Below are positions 8,103 to 17,014 of a stretch of 33,608 bases of DNA, piece by piece. Every line of letters starts with the position of its first letter. The stretch's first letter is position 1. Both the position numbers and the translations under genes were made by a program. Origin of the DNA: Nocardioidaceae bacterium (GTDB lineage: Bacteria > Actinomycetota > Actinomycetes > Propionibacteriales > Nocardioidaceae); NCBI GenBank assembly GCA_013696745.1, contig JACCXZ010000192.1, positions 1 to 33,608 of the forward strand, given 5' to 3'. Below the pieces are notes generated by a model. It was not told where the DNA came from. It saw nothing but the letters and a program-made list of their open reading frames with translations, and made no database searches.

Positions 8103-8855
8103 ATGACCGACCCCGCCCTGGTACGCCTCGACGTCGCCGATGCCGTCGCCACCGTCACGTTGGACAGCCCAGCCAACCGCAACGCACTCAGCACCTCGTT
8201 GGTCACCAGCATGATGCAGCACTTGAACACGCTGACCGGGCGTACGGACGTACGTGCCGTGGTCATCGCGGCGGCGGGGCCGGTGTTCTGTGCCGGGGCG
8301 GACATGCGCGAGGCCGCGACCGAGGGCATGGAAGCCGGTGCGCGGGCACTGGTGGCGCTGCAACGCTTGATCCTCAGCCTGGACCAGCCGGTGGCCGCGC
8401 GCGTGCACGGACCTGTACGGGCCGGCGGCCTCGGCATCCTCGGCGCGTGTGACGTCGTGATCAGCGCGGACGCGGTGACGTTCGCGTTCACCGAGGTGCT
8501 GCTCGGGCTCGCCCCGGCGGTGATCTCGCTGACGACGCTGCCGCGATTGACGTCGCGCGGCGCATCGGAGACGTACCTGTCCGGCGCCGGATTCGACGCC
8601 CACGAGGCCGTGCGCATCGGCCTGGTCACCCGTGCGGTACCCGCCGAACAGCTCGACGAGGCAGTTGCCGAGGTGACCTCACAGTGGGCCGGGACGAGCG
8701 CCCAGGGCTTGCGCGAGACCAAGGCCCTGCTGAACGACTCCGTGCTGCGTCGTATCGACGACCTCGGGGAGCAGGTGGCCCGTCAGTCGGCGCAGCTGTT
8801 CGCCTCCGAGGAGGCACGCGCTGCCATGCAGGCGTTCCTGTCCCGGACGCGGTGA
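8103..8855 (+). CDS. Enoyl-CoA hydratase/isomerase family protein
   Basis: VTLDSPANRNALSTSLV, VVIAAAGPVFCAGADMREA crotonase motifs; ATG 8103 follows AGAGGA (alternative start 8094). Confidence 0.9.
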   Translation: MTDPALVRLDVADAVATVTLDSPANRNALSTSLVTSMMQHLNTLTGRTDVRAVVIAAAGPVFCAGADMREAATEGMEAGARALVALQRLILSLDQPVAARVHGPVRAGGLGILGACDVVISADAVTFAFTEVLLGLAPAVISLTTLPRLTSRGASETYLSGAGFDAHEAVRIGLVTRAVPAEQLDEAVAEVTSQWAGTSAQGLRETKALLNDSVLRRIDDLGEQVARQSAQLFASEEARAAMQAFLSRTR

Positions 8856-8861
8856 GCTCGC

Positions 8862-9241
8862 TCAGCTCGCGGCTAGGACGTTGACCTCGTACAGGGAGAA
8901 TCGAGGGTCTGAGGACACCAGCGTCAGGCCCTCGGCCCGGGCCTGGACGATCAACATCTGATCGAAGGGGTCGCGGTGATGCAGGGGCAGCGCTCGCAGG
9001 GCTTCGGCGTCCGTGTGGGTGAACGGAAGGTCGCGGAAGCCGGCTGGCCCCACATGGTCGAGGAAGTCGACCGGGATCGTGAGCTTGCCGACAGCGACTT
9101 GATCGCGATCTCGGCAACGCTGATCGAGGAGACCCAGGTCCGGGAGCGAGGATCGATGATCGACTCCCTGGCTCGGGCAGACAGCCGCGTGTCGTCTCCC
9201 AGCCACCAGAGCAGTGCATGGGTGTCCAGCAGCAGCCGCAC
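8862..9241 (-). pseudogene. VapC-like PIN-domain toxin split by a frameshift
   Basis: Reverse: VRLLLDTHALLWWLGDDTRLSARARESIIDPRSRTWVSSISVAEIAIK (frame from 9241), then VAVGKLTIPVDFLDHVGPAGFRDLPFTHTDAEALRALPLHHRDPFDQMLIVQARAEGLTLVSSDPRFSLYEVNVLAAS in another frame; switch near 9092-9100. Confidence 0.85.
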
Positions 9242-9474
9242 GCGCCGTACCAGTCGCGGTCGTCCTCGTCGGTGTACTCGTCGAAGTCATCGTGGATGAC
9301 GACCCGGCCCTTCAAGGTGCCCGGAACGGGTAGCGGCCGAGCAAGTGGCAACGGCGTGATGCGGGCGACGGGCTTCCCGTGCCGGGAGAGCACGATCTCC
9401 TCACCGGCCTCTGCGCGTGCAACCAGCCGAGAAAGCTGAGTCTTTGCGTCGTAGATGCTCACTGGCTCACTCAT
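9239..9474 (-). CDS. Phd/VapB-type antitoxin, stop codon apparently lost
   Basis: MSEPVSIYDAKTQLSRLVARAEAGEEIVLSRHGKPVARITPLPLARPLPVPGTLKGRVVIHDDFDEYTDEDDRDWYGA; no stop at the vapC start, so the ORF runs on to 8626. Confidence 0.8.
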
Positions 9475-9601
9475 GCGGTCTGTCGTCTCGCCGCAGTCTG
9501 TTTCTGATCAAGGCTGGTCAGAACTGCTCGAGCCGCCGCGCCCGACGCGCAACCGGCGTAGAGTTGGACGTTCGCCCGAACTGCACAACCCGAGGAGACG
9601 C

Positions 9602-11776
9602 GTGTCGGAACACCCCCGACCCGACGATGTCGCCGCAGCCGAGATCGCCCACGAGCAGGAGTTCGTGGACACCGTGTACGTCAGGCTCGAGGAGGTGACG
9701 CGCAACGCTCGGGCGCTCGCCGTGGAGGGGCACGCCCGCGGCAGCCTCGGCCACGAGGGTGGCCTGGTGGAGCGGGACGCGATGGTCTTCCAGTCCGCCA
9801 AGCGGATCGCCACCCTCGACGCAGCCCATGAGGGGCTGGTGTTCGGGCGGCTCGACCTGGTGGACGGCGTGGTCCATCACGTCGGACGGCTCGGTCTGCG
9901 CGACGCCGATCGTGAGGTCTTGCTGATCGACTGGCGCGCCCCCGCCGCGGGGCTGTTCTACCAGGCCACCGCACAGGAACCGCAGCGCGTGGTCCGTCGA
10001 CGGGTACTGCGCAGCCGCGGCCGGAAGGTCGTCGGTGTCGAGGACGAGCTGCTCGACGGCGACGCTGCGCCGGACGACATGGCGGTCATCGGTGAGGGGG
10101 CGCTGCTCGCTCAGATCAGCCGCGCACGTGACGACCGCATGCACTCGGTCGTGGCGACCATCCAGAAGGAGCAGGACGCAGCGATCCGGGCACCCAGTCG
10201 TGGCGTCACCACGATCGGCGGTGGGCCGGGCACCGGCAAGACCGTCGTGGCGTTGCACCGCGCGGCGTACCTGTTGTACGTCGACCGTCGGCGCTTCGAG
10301 ACCGGCGGCGTGCTCGTCGTCGGTCCGTCGGCTGTCTTCATGAGCTACATCGAGCAGGTCCTGCCGAGCCTGGGGGAGACGGCGGTGACACTGCGCAGCC
10401 TCGGTGAGGTCGTCGAAGGAGTACGGGCGCACCACCACGATCAGCCGGCGGCCGCGGCGGTGAAGGGCTCGGACCGGATGCGCCGGCTGCTGGGCCGGGT
10501 GGTACGTGACGAGACGCCGGGCGCACCGGCGGAGTTCCGCTGGTTCTACCGTGACGATCGGCTGGTGCTCTCGCACCGTGAGCTGCGCCAGGTGCGCCGT
10601 CAGCTGCTCGGCGGCGGTCAGCAACGCAACCGGGCCCGGACCCGGGTCGAACGGACTCTCGTCGACCTGCTCTGGCGCCAGGTCCGAGGCGAGCGTGGCC
10701 AGGAGCGCGGCCGGGACGACTTCGTCTCCGACCTCACCGGCGACGACGGCTTCGCAGCGTTCATCAGCGCCTGGTGGCCGGCGCTGGACGCGGTCGACGT
10801 CTGGGGCTGGCTGCACGACTCGGAGCGGCTGCGGACGTACGCCCGCGGTCTGCTGGACGCCGACGAGGTCGACGCCCTGCTCAGCTCGTGGTCGGGTGCC
10901 GTGACACCGAGCATCGAGGACGTGCCGCTGATAGACGAACTTCGCTACCTGCTCGGCGACGTCCCGGAGGACGACCAGCGCGGCCAGGACGGACCGGGGG
11001 TCGAGGGGGTGAGCGACCGCTTGAACGCTCTGTTGCGCGCGGACGCACCGAAGCAACCGATGAGCTTCGAGGTCGACGACCAGCAACGCTCGACCCGCCG
11101 CATCGAGGACGACTCGTACGCCCACGTGCTTGTCGACGAGGCGCAGGACCTGTCACCGATGCAGTGGCGGATGCTCGGCCGACGCGGTCGTCAGGCCAGC
11201 TGGACTGTCGTCGGCGACGCCGCCCAGTCCTCCTGGCCGACTCCGCAGGAAGCCCTCGAGGCGCGGACGCGGGCGCTGGTGGGCAGGGACCTGCACGAGT
11301 TCCGGCTGTCGACCAACTACCGCAACTCCGCGGAGATCTTTGACTTCGCCGCCGGCGTGGCCCGCCTCGCGGTGCGTCACCCCGATCTGCCGCACGCGGT
11401 CCGCAGCACCGGCGTCGACCCGGACCACCGGCTGGTCGACGACCTAGGCAAGGGTGTCAAGGACGCAGCCATGGCGATGGTCGAGACGGTCGCCGGCACG
11501 GTGGCCGTCGTCGTGCCGGCCCGGCGCCGGTCCGAGGTGTCCACGTGGCTGGCGGATGCCGAGCCCCGGGTCCGCGTGCTCGACAGCCTGGAGACCAAGG
11601 GCCTGGAGTTCGACGCCGTGGTCGTCGTCGAGCCGGGAGAGATCACCCAGGAATCCGAGGCGGGGTGGCGCACGTTGTACGTCGTCCTCACCCGCGCCAC
11701 CCAGCGCATGGTCACGGTGGGGACCGACGACACCTGGCTGCGCCGTGTCCATGACCACGTGGCGCCCGAGCACTGA
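9602..11776 (+). CDS. HelD-like UvrD/Rep-fold ATPase (RNA polymerase-recycling HelD/HelR family)
   Basis: TIGGGPGTGKTVVALHRAAYLLY Walker A, VLVDEAQDLSPMQWRMLGRR, TVVGDAAQSSW, DSLETKGLEFDAVVVVEP, LYVVLTRATQRM. 724 aa from GTG 9602. Confidence 0.85.
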   Translation: MSEHPRPDDVAAAEIAHEQEFVDTVYVRLEEVTRNARALAVEGHARGSLGHEGGLVERDAMVFQSAKRIATLDAAHEGLVFGRLDLVDGVVHHVGRLGLRDADREVLLIDWRAPAAGLFYQATAQEPQRVVRRRVLRSRGRKVVGVEDELLDGDAAPDDMAVIGEGALLAQISRARDDRMHSVVATIQKEQDAAIRAPSRGVTTIGGGPGTGKTVVALHRAAYLLYVDRRRFETGGVLVVGPSAVFMSYIEQVLPSLGETAVTLRSLGEVVEGVRAHHHDQPAAAAVKGSDRMRRLLGRVVRDETPGAPAEFRWFYRDDRLVLSHRELRQVRRQLLGGGQQRNRARTRVERTLVDLLWRQVRGERGQERGRDDFVSDLTGDDGFAAFISAWWPALDAVDVWGWLHDSERLRTYARGLLDADEVDALLSSWSGAVTPSIEDVPLIDELRYLLGDVPEDDQRGQDGPGVEGVSDRLNALLRADAPKQPMSFEVDDQQRSTRRIEDDSYAHVLVDEAQDLSPMQWRMLGRRGRQASWTVVGDAAQSSWPTPQEALEARTRALVGRDLHEFRLSTNYRNSAEIFDFAAGVARLAVRHPDLPHAVRSTGVDPDHRLVDDLGKGVKDAAMAMVETVAGTVAVVVPARRRSEVSTWLADAEPRVRVLDSLETKGLEFDAVVVVEPGEITQESEAGWRTLYVVLTRATQRMVTVGTDDTWLRRVHDHVAPEH

Positions 11777-11820
11777 CCGGCCGGCGGGCTGTTCCCTGCC
11801 TACCGGATCCGCCCCGGCTT

Positions 11821-11942
11821 CCGCCGATCCGTGAGTTCTTTACCGCCGATCCGTGAGTTTCGTACGTGCAGGCGAGACCGAACTCACGGACGGGCGGCAC
11901 CGAACTCACGGACGGGCGGGACCGAACTCACGGACGGGCGGG
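11821..11942. repeat. 22-bp-period repeat array: two units in + orientation, three inverted units
   Basis: CCGCCGATCCGTGAGTT at 11821 and 11843; ACCGAACTCACGGACGGGCGG at 11877, 11899 and 11921. Core is the same as at 1641-1691; opposed units can form a 10-bp stem TCCGTGAGTT/AACTCACGGA. Confidence 0.9.
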
Positions 11943-11989
11943 GTAGCATCGCCGACGTTCCATCAGGCAACCGGCGGAGCGCAGCCTGC

Positions 11990-13879
11990 ATGTCCTTCAT
12001 CGACGACGCCGTCGCCCACCCCGCATGGGCGATGGTCCGGCTGCGCGACGCCGACACACTGACCGTCCTCGGGGGCAGCCGCAAGGATCTCGGGGAGCTC
12101 GGTGAGATCCCGCTGCGTGCCGGGCCGCCTGAGCCCGGACGCCGCTTCGACCACCTGGTGCTGGTGCCGTACGCCCAGGTGCGCGAACGTGGCTTCGCCG
12201 CGCACCAGGACGGCACCCCGTTGTCCTGCCTGCGGGTCGACCTCGAGTGCGAGGTGCCGCTGACCGAAGCGGTCGCAGCGCTGCCCGACGCCGAGCTGGA
12301 GTTCGCCGATCGGGGCGGGTTCGAGACCGACGACGCCACGTACGCACGCGTCGTGGAGGCAATCATCCGCGACGAGATCGGCAACGGTGAGGGAGCCAAC
12401 CTCGTCATCGCCCGCCGCTGGACCGCGCAGGCACAGGACTGGGATCACAGCAAGGCACTGCACGTGTTCCGGCGCCTGCTCGAGCGTGAGCGCGGTGCGT
12501 ACTGGACGTTCTGCGTCTTCACCGGCGACCGCTACCTGATCGGCGCCAGCCCCGAGCGGCATGTGAGCCTCGATGCGGGCAACGTGCGGATGAACCCCAT
12601 CAGCGGCACCTTTCGGCTGCCCAGGGACAACGGGCCTGGTACGGCGGGGCTCAAGGCGGCACTGCTGAACTTCCTCGGCGACGAGAAGGAGATCTACGAG
12701 CTCTTCATGGTCGTGGACGAGGAGCTGAAGATGATGTGCGACATCTGCCACGAGGGAGGCCTGGTGCTCGGGCCGTTCCTGGCGCCGATGACGCACCTGA
12801 TCCACACCGAGTACCTGCTCGCTGGGCGTACGGACCGCGACGTGCGCGAGGTGCTGCGTGACTCGATGTTCGCCGCGACGGTCACCGGCAGCCCGGTGCA
12901 GAACGCGTGCCGGTTGGTCGAGCGCTACGAGCAGGACGGGCGCGGCTACTACGCGGCCACGATGGCGTTGATCGGTCGCGACGAGCTCGGCCGTCAGGTC
13001 GCCGACGCCCCGATCCTCATCCGCACCGCCGACGTCTCCGTCGGCGGCCGGGTCAGCGTGACCGCGGGGGCGACGCTCGTCCGGGACTCCGATCCGGCGT
13101 ACGAGACGGCCGAGACGCACGCCAAGGCGGCCGGGGTCCTGTCCGCCTTCGGGCTGGTGGACGAGGCACCTGCGGGCCAGGACCTCGGGGCACTGTCCCG
13201 TGACGACGATGTGGTGGTGGCGCTGGGGTCACGCAACCAGCGGTTGAGTCAGTTCTGGCTCACCGACCAGTCCACGACTCCCCGCGACCCGTCGCTCGCA
13301 GGCCGCAGCGCGGTGATCCTCGACGCCGAAGACGACTTCGTCAACATGCTCCGGCACCTGCTCGGGGTGCTGGGCATGACCTCGTCCGTCGTCCGCCACG
13401 GTGCCTACCGGCCCGGCTGCCTGGACGGCCACGACCTGGTCATACTCGGGCCCGGGCCTGGCGATCCGCGCGACCTGGCTGACCCCAAGATCGCCACGGT
13501 TCGCCGCGCCGTCGACGAGGTCCTGGCCGCGGGCCACCCCACGCTGGCCGTCTGCCTGGGTCATCAGGTGCTCTGCGGGGCGCTCGGGCTGGACCTCACG
13601 TACAAGGACATCGTCTTCCAGGGGACGCAGAGCCGGTTGCCGGTGCTGGGTCGCGACCAGGTCGTCGGTTTCTACAACACCTTCGTTGCGCGTGCGCCGT
13701 CGGTGGGTCTCCCGCAGGGGGTGCAGGTGGAGACCGATCCTGCCACCGGGGACGTGCATCTGGTGGCCGGCCCGCACTGTCGAGGGGTGCAGTTTCATGC
13801 GGAGTCGGTGCTCACCCAGCACGGGTACGACATCATCGCCGCCCTGGTGCGTGAGCTGGTGGGATCTGCTCCATGCTGA
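11990..13879 (+). CDS. PhzE/TrpEG-like fused chorismate (ADIC/anthranilate) synthase with C-terminal class I glutamine amidotransferase
   Basis: N-terminal chorismate-binding domain (RLLERERGAYWTFCVFTGDRYLIGASPERHVSLDAGNVRMNPISGTFRLP, VTGSPVQNACRLVERYE) fused to GATase1 (LVILGPGPGDPRD, TLAVCLGHQVLCGALG, GVQFHAESVLTQHG). Confidence 0.88.
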   Translation: MSFIDDAVAHPAWAMVRLRDADTLTVLGGSRKDLGELGEIPLRAGPPEPGRRFDHLVLVPYAQVRERGFAAHQDGTPLSCLRVDLECEVPLTEAVAALPDAELEFADRGGFETDDATYARVVEAIIRDEIGNGEGANLVIARRWTAQAQDWDHSKALHVFRRLLERERGAYWTFCVFTGDRYLIGASPERHVSLDAGNVRMNPISGTFRLPRDNGPGTAGLKAALLNFLGDEKEIYELFMVVDEELKMMCDICHEGGLVLGPFLAPMTHLIHTEYLLAGRTDRDVREVLRDSMFAATVTGSPVQNACRLVERYEQDGRGYYAATMALIGRDELGRQVADAPILIRTADVSVGGRVSVTAGATLVRDSDPAYETAETHAKAAGVLSAFGLVDEAPAGQDLGALSRDDDVVVALGSRNQRLSQFWLTDQSTTPRDPSLAGRSAVILDAEDDFVNMLRHLLGVLGMTSSVVRHGAYRPGCLDGHDLVILGPGPGDPRDLADPKIATVRRAVDEVLAAGHPTLAVCLGHQVLCGALGLDLTYKDIVFQGTQSRLPVLGRDQVVGFYNTFVARAPSVGLPQGVQVETDPATGDVHLVAGPHCRGVQFHAESVLTQHGYDIIAALVRELVGSAPC

Positions 13880-13921
13880 TGTCTGCGGGCGTCGCGGCCG
13901 GGCGCGGCGTGGGGGCTGGAG

Positions 13922-14914
13922 TCATCGAGGCGCCTCGTAGATCAGCAGCTCGGTGCCGGCACCCTCCTCACCGTCGTCGGGAGCGGCGAGCAGGCGCACG
14001 GTGTCGCCGTCGATCTCGAGCGCGACCGGGTTGCGCGTCGCCACGTGGCTGGCCGTGGAGAAGTACGGGAACGGGACCTCGTGCAGGATCTCGTTGTTGC
14101 GCAGCCTCAGCAGGGCGAGCCCGCCGAGCTCGTAGCTGCCGCCGTCGGCAGTCGGCAGCCCCGTGATGCCGCTGCAGATCTGCTTGCCGCGGTCGACGTA
14201 GGAACAGTCCTGGTAGTCCAGCAGGTGGCTGCGGTTGGCGCTCACGTCCTTCAACCGACCCCCGCCGCCCCACTGGAACATCCGGCGCGACCCCCAGCTC
14301 ACACCGTGCACGTCGCCGGTCACGGCGTCACGCACGACACCACCGACGTGGTCGTCGTACGTGAAACGTTCGCGCACCTGGTACGTGCGCGGGTCGATGG
14401 TGTAGACGACGGCCCGGCTGTCGGGCCGGTACTGCGCGACCGGGACCCAGACGTCGTGGCCATCGAAGTCGATGCCGCCGGGGTGGTACATGTGACCGCG
14501 GCCGAGCTCGATGTCACGCAGCAGGTCGCCCGCACGCGTCAGCACCAGCACGTGGCCGACCCCCTTGCCGGGCGTGCGGTCGTAGCCGCCCTGCGGTTCG
14601 GGGTACGCCACCGTCGGCTGGATGATCTCCACCGTCGACATGAAAATCCGGTTGCCGACGAGTGCGAAGCCTTGCGGGTGGTAGGTCGGGAAGTCGAGCG
14701 CGATCCGGTCGGTCAGCTCCCAGGCCGTCGTGCGGTCGAGATCCTTGAACGTACGGACCAGCGGCTCGTCACCGTAGTGTCGTGTGGTGGGCGCGGACGC
14801 GCCGGACGAGCCGGCGACACTGCCGACGAGGCCGGCCGCGAGCAGGGGGAGAGCCGCGGCGGCGACGCCGAACCGGCGCAGGGCGGTGTGGCGCAGAGTG
14901 GGGGATCGCATCAT
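13922..14914 (-). CDS. Secreted beta-propeller-like protein (probably DUF6454)
   Basis: Signal-like MMRSPTLRHTALRRFGVAAAALPLLAAGLVGSVAGSSGASA; repeats such as YHPQGFALVGNRIFMSTVEI, YHPGGIDFDGHDVWVPVAQY. Family name from memory. Confidence 0.65.
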   Translation of the reverse strand: MMRSPTLRHTALRRFGVAAAALPLLAAGLVGSVAGSSGASAPTTRHYGDEPLVRTFKDLDRTTAWELTDRIALDFPTYHPQGFALVGNRIFMSTVEIIQPTVAYPEPQGGYDRTPGKGVGHVLVLTRAGDLLRDIELGRGHMYHPGGIDFDGHDVWVPVAQYRPDSRAVVYTIDPRTYQVRERFTYDDHVGGVVRDAVTGDVHGVSWGSRRMFQWGGGGRLKDVSANRSHLLDYQDCSYVDRGKQICSGITGLPTADGGSYELGGLALLRLRNNEILHEVPFPYFSTASHVATRNPVALEIDGDTVRLLAAPDDGEEGAGTELLIYEAPR

Positions 14915-15039
14915 GATGCTCCCTAGGCAGGGGAAGAACACGGACCCGCCCAGGCTCTCCCGTGCAGGTGGGCGTCACCCCACCACCGGGTGAACGGCAT
15001 GTGTCCATGCGTGCGGCCCCGAGGTCGCGCTCGCGCACG

Positions 15040-15678
15040 TCAGGGTCGCCTGGCCAAGCCCACCAGGACGCCGTCGCCGGTCGGGGTGCGCACCTCGTCG
15101 ACCGACAGGCCGATCTCCGGGTTCGAGTCCAGGTACGAACCCATGTCCGCCACCTGCTCGGCGTCACCGAGCTGCAGGATGGCGGCACCGCCTCGGGTCA
15201 GGTGGCGTCCGATCAGATCGACACAGAGCCGCGCCAGGTCGAGGCCGTCGCTGCCTCCGTCGATCGCGGCGAGAGGATCGGCGGGGAACCGCGCCACGTC
15301 GTCGGAACGGACCCACGGCGGGTCGGCCAGGATGAACGCGAACCGCTCATCGGGAGCCAGCACCTCGTGCATCGGGCCGTTTCTCACGTCGACCCGTGCC
15401 GAGAGGCCGGCCGCCGCGGCGTTGCCTCGGGCGTGGTGGCACGCATTCGGGTCCGCGTCGACCAGCACGAGGTCTCGCGGCACGAGCGACGCGAGCACCA
15501 GCCCGATCTGCCCGACTCCGGCGCACAGCTCGAGGAGGTCGCCCTCCGGAGCGTTGGCGACCAGCTCCGCAGCCCAGGTCGACTGGGCGACCGTCCACGG
15601 GCGGGGACGAAGCACCCGGGCATCGAAACTCACCACGAGCGGCCCGAACCTCATCGACTCTGCCACGCGGGCATTCAT
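15040..15678 (-). CDS. Class I SAM-dependent methyltransferase (HemK/PrmC-like)
   Basis: LLELCAGVGQIGLVLASL motif I; FAFILADPPWVRSDD resembling NPPY; ATG at 15678. Confidence 0.85.
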   Translation of the reverse strand: MNARVAESMRFGPLVVSFDARVLRPRPWTVAQSTWAAELVANAPEGDLLELCAGVGQIGLVLASLVPRDLVLVDADPNACHHARGNAAAAGLSARVDVRNGPMHEVLAPDERFAFILADPPWVRSDDVARFPADPLAAIDGGSDGLDLARLCVDLIGRHLTRGGAAILQLGDAEQVADMGSYLDSNPEIGLSVDEVRTPTGDGVLVGLARRP

Positions 15679-15778
15679 AACACGCGCACCTGCGGCAGCC
15701 CGAGGATCGTGCTTCGATTGAGGCCAGGAAGGTCCGGGTGCTGGCGCCGCCGACGGGCTCGTCCGAGAAGGGGACCAC

Positions 15779-16801
15779 ATGAAGCTGCCACGAGCACGCG
15801 GACCGGTCAGTACCGCCGTCTTCGAGCGGATCCTGCAGGCGCGGGACGTGCTCGCCGGGCCGCTGCGCGTCGAGCTGGCGTCGGGCGACCCGATCGAGGA
15901 CGACGATCTCCAGGTGACGCTGTGGGCTCTGTACGAGCTGCACTACCGCTCCTTTGAGGACGTGGACGAGGGCTGGGAGTGGGCCCCGGAGCTGCTCGCC
16001 GTGCGCGAGCAGCTCGAGGCGCCGTTCGAGCGTGCCCTGCGCGAGGAGGTCAGGCCCCAGGTCGCCGCGGTCGTGGGCGCCCCAGGCGACCTCGCGGACC
16101 GACTGTTCGCCTTGACCGACTCCTTCGAGGGCCCATCCCTGGCCGAGCACATCCAGCGCCACGCCACCCGCGAGCAGGTTCAGGAATTTCTGCTGCACCG
16201 CAGCGTCTACCAGCTGAAGGAAGCAGATCCACACACCTGGGTGATTCCCCGCCTGGAGCCGGACATCAAGGCGCGTCTGGTGGAGCTGCAGTTCGACGAG
16301 TACGGCGGCGGGCGGCCAGCCCGCGTGCATCAGGCGCTCTACGCGCGTGCCCTCATCGAGGCAGGGCTCGACGCGAGCTACGGAGCGTACGTCGACGACG
16401 TCCCGGCGATCACTCTGGCGCTGAGCAACGCCACCTCGCTGTTCGGCCTGCACCGGCGCCTGCGTGCCGCCGCGCTCGGCCACCTGGGGGCTGTCGAGGC
16501 CACGAGCTCGATCCCCTGCCGTCGCTTCGCTGCCGGCATCCGCCGTACCGGGTTCAGCGACCCGGTCGCGTTCTTCTTCGACGAGCACGTGGAGGCCGAC
16601 GCGGTGCACGAGCAGCTCGCGCTGCGCGGCATCTGCGCGGAACTGGTCAAGGCGACGCCCGGGCTGGAGGCGGACGTCGTCTTCGGGGCGACGGCCTGCC
16701 TGACGCTGGAGGCTCGTTTCGCCGCGCGGCTGCTCGAGGCGTGGGACAACGAGGAGCACGTGGTGCCACCTCCCCGGCAGGAAGCACAGGTCCCGGCATG
16801 A
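15779..16801 (+). CDS. Iron-containing redox enzyme family protein (heme-oxygenase-like fold)
   Basis: LWALYELHYRSFEDVDEGWEW, EFLLHRSVYQLKEADPHTW, LQFDEYGGGRPARVHQALYARAL, FDEHVEADAVHEQLALRGIC: metal-ligand-like E/H pattern of HDO-like proteins. Confidence 0.8.
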   Translation: MKLPRARGPVSTAVFERILQARDVLAGPLRVELASGDPIEDDDLQVTLWALYELHYRSFEDVDEGWEWAPELLAVREQLEAPFERALREEVRPQVAAVVGAPGDLADRLFALTDSFEGPSLAEHIQRHATREQVQEFLLHRSVYQLKEADPHTWVIPRLEPDIKARLVELQFDEYGGGRPARVHQALYARALIEAGLDASYGAYVDDVPAITLALSNATSLFGLHRRLRAAALGHLGAVEATSSIPCRRFAAGIRRTGFSDPVAFFFDEHVEADAVHEQLALRGICAELVKATPGLEADVVFGATACLTLEARFAARLLEAWDNEEHVVPPPRQEAQVPA

Positions 16802-17007
16802 CAGCCGCCGCAGGTGGTCGACGCGGCGACAGCGACGTCGAGGTCACGCTCTGCCCGGGCGGGCCGATGCTCCTGCGCGGTGCGTCCCACGTGGTGGGCG
16901 AGGACGGTGCCCGACACGAGGTGCAGCGTTCGGTGGTGGCCGTGTGCCGTTGCGGGAGCTCGGCACGGGCACCGTGGTGCGACGGGACACACAAGCTGCT
17001 GGCCTAG
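16798..17007 (+). CDS. CDGSH iron-sulfur domain protein
   Basis: MTAAAGGRRGDSDVEVTLCPGGPMLLRGASHVVGEDGARHEVQRSVVAVCRCGSSARAPWCDGTHKLLA; C-R-C-G..APWCDGTH. ATGA overlap with the upstream stop. Confidence 0.93.
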   Translation: MTAAAGGRRGDSDVEVTLCPGGPMLLRGASHVVGEDGARHEVQRSVVAVCRCGSSARAPWCDGTHKLLA

Positions 17008-17014
17008 CGCGGGC

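Noticed and set aside
9518-11125. 535-aa minus-strand ORF
   Set aside because: Antisense to the clearly coding helD-like gene; low-complexity composition.
11963-13120. 385-aa minus-strand ORF
   Set aside because: Antisense to the phzE-like gene; no domain signature.
15347-16759. 470-aa minus-strand ORF
   Set aside because: Overlaps the methyltransferase and the iron redox enzyme; shadow ORF.
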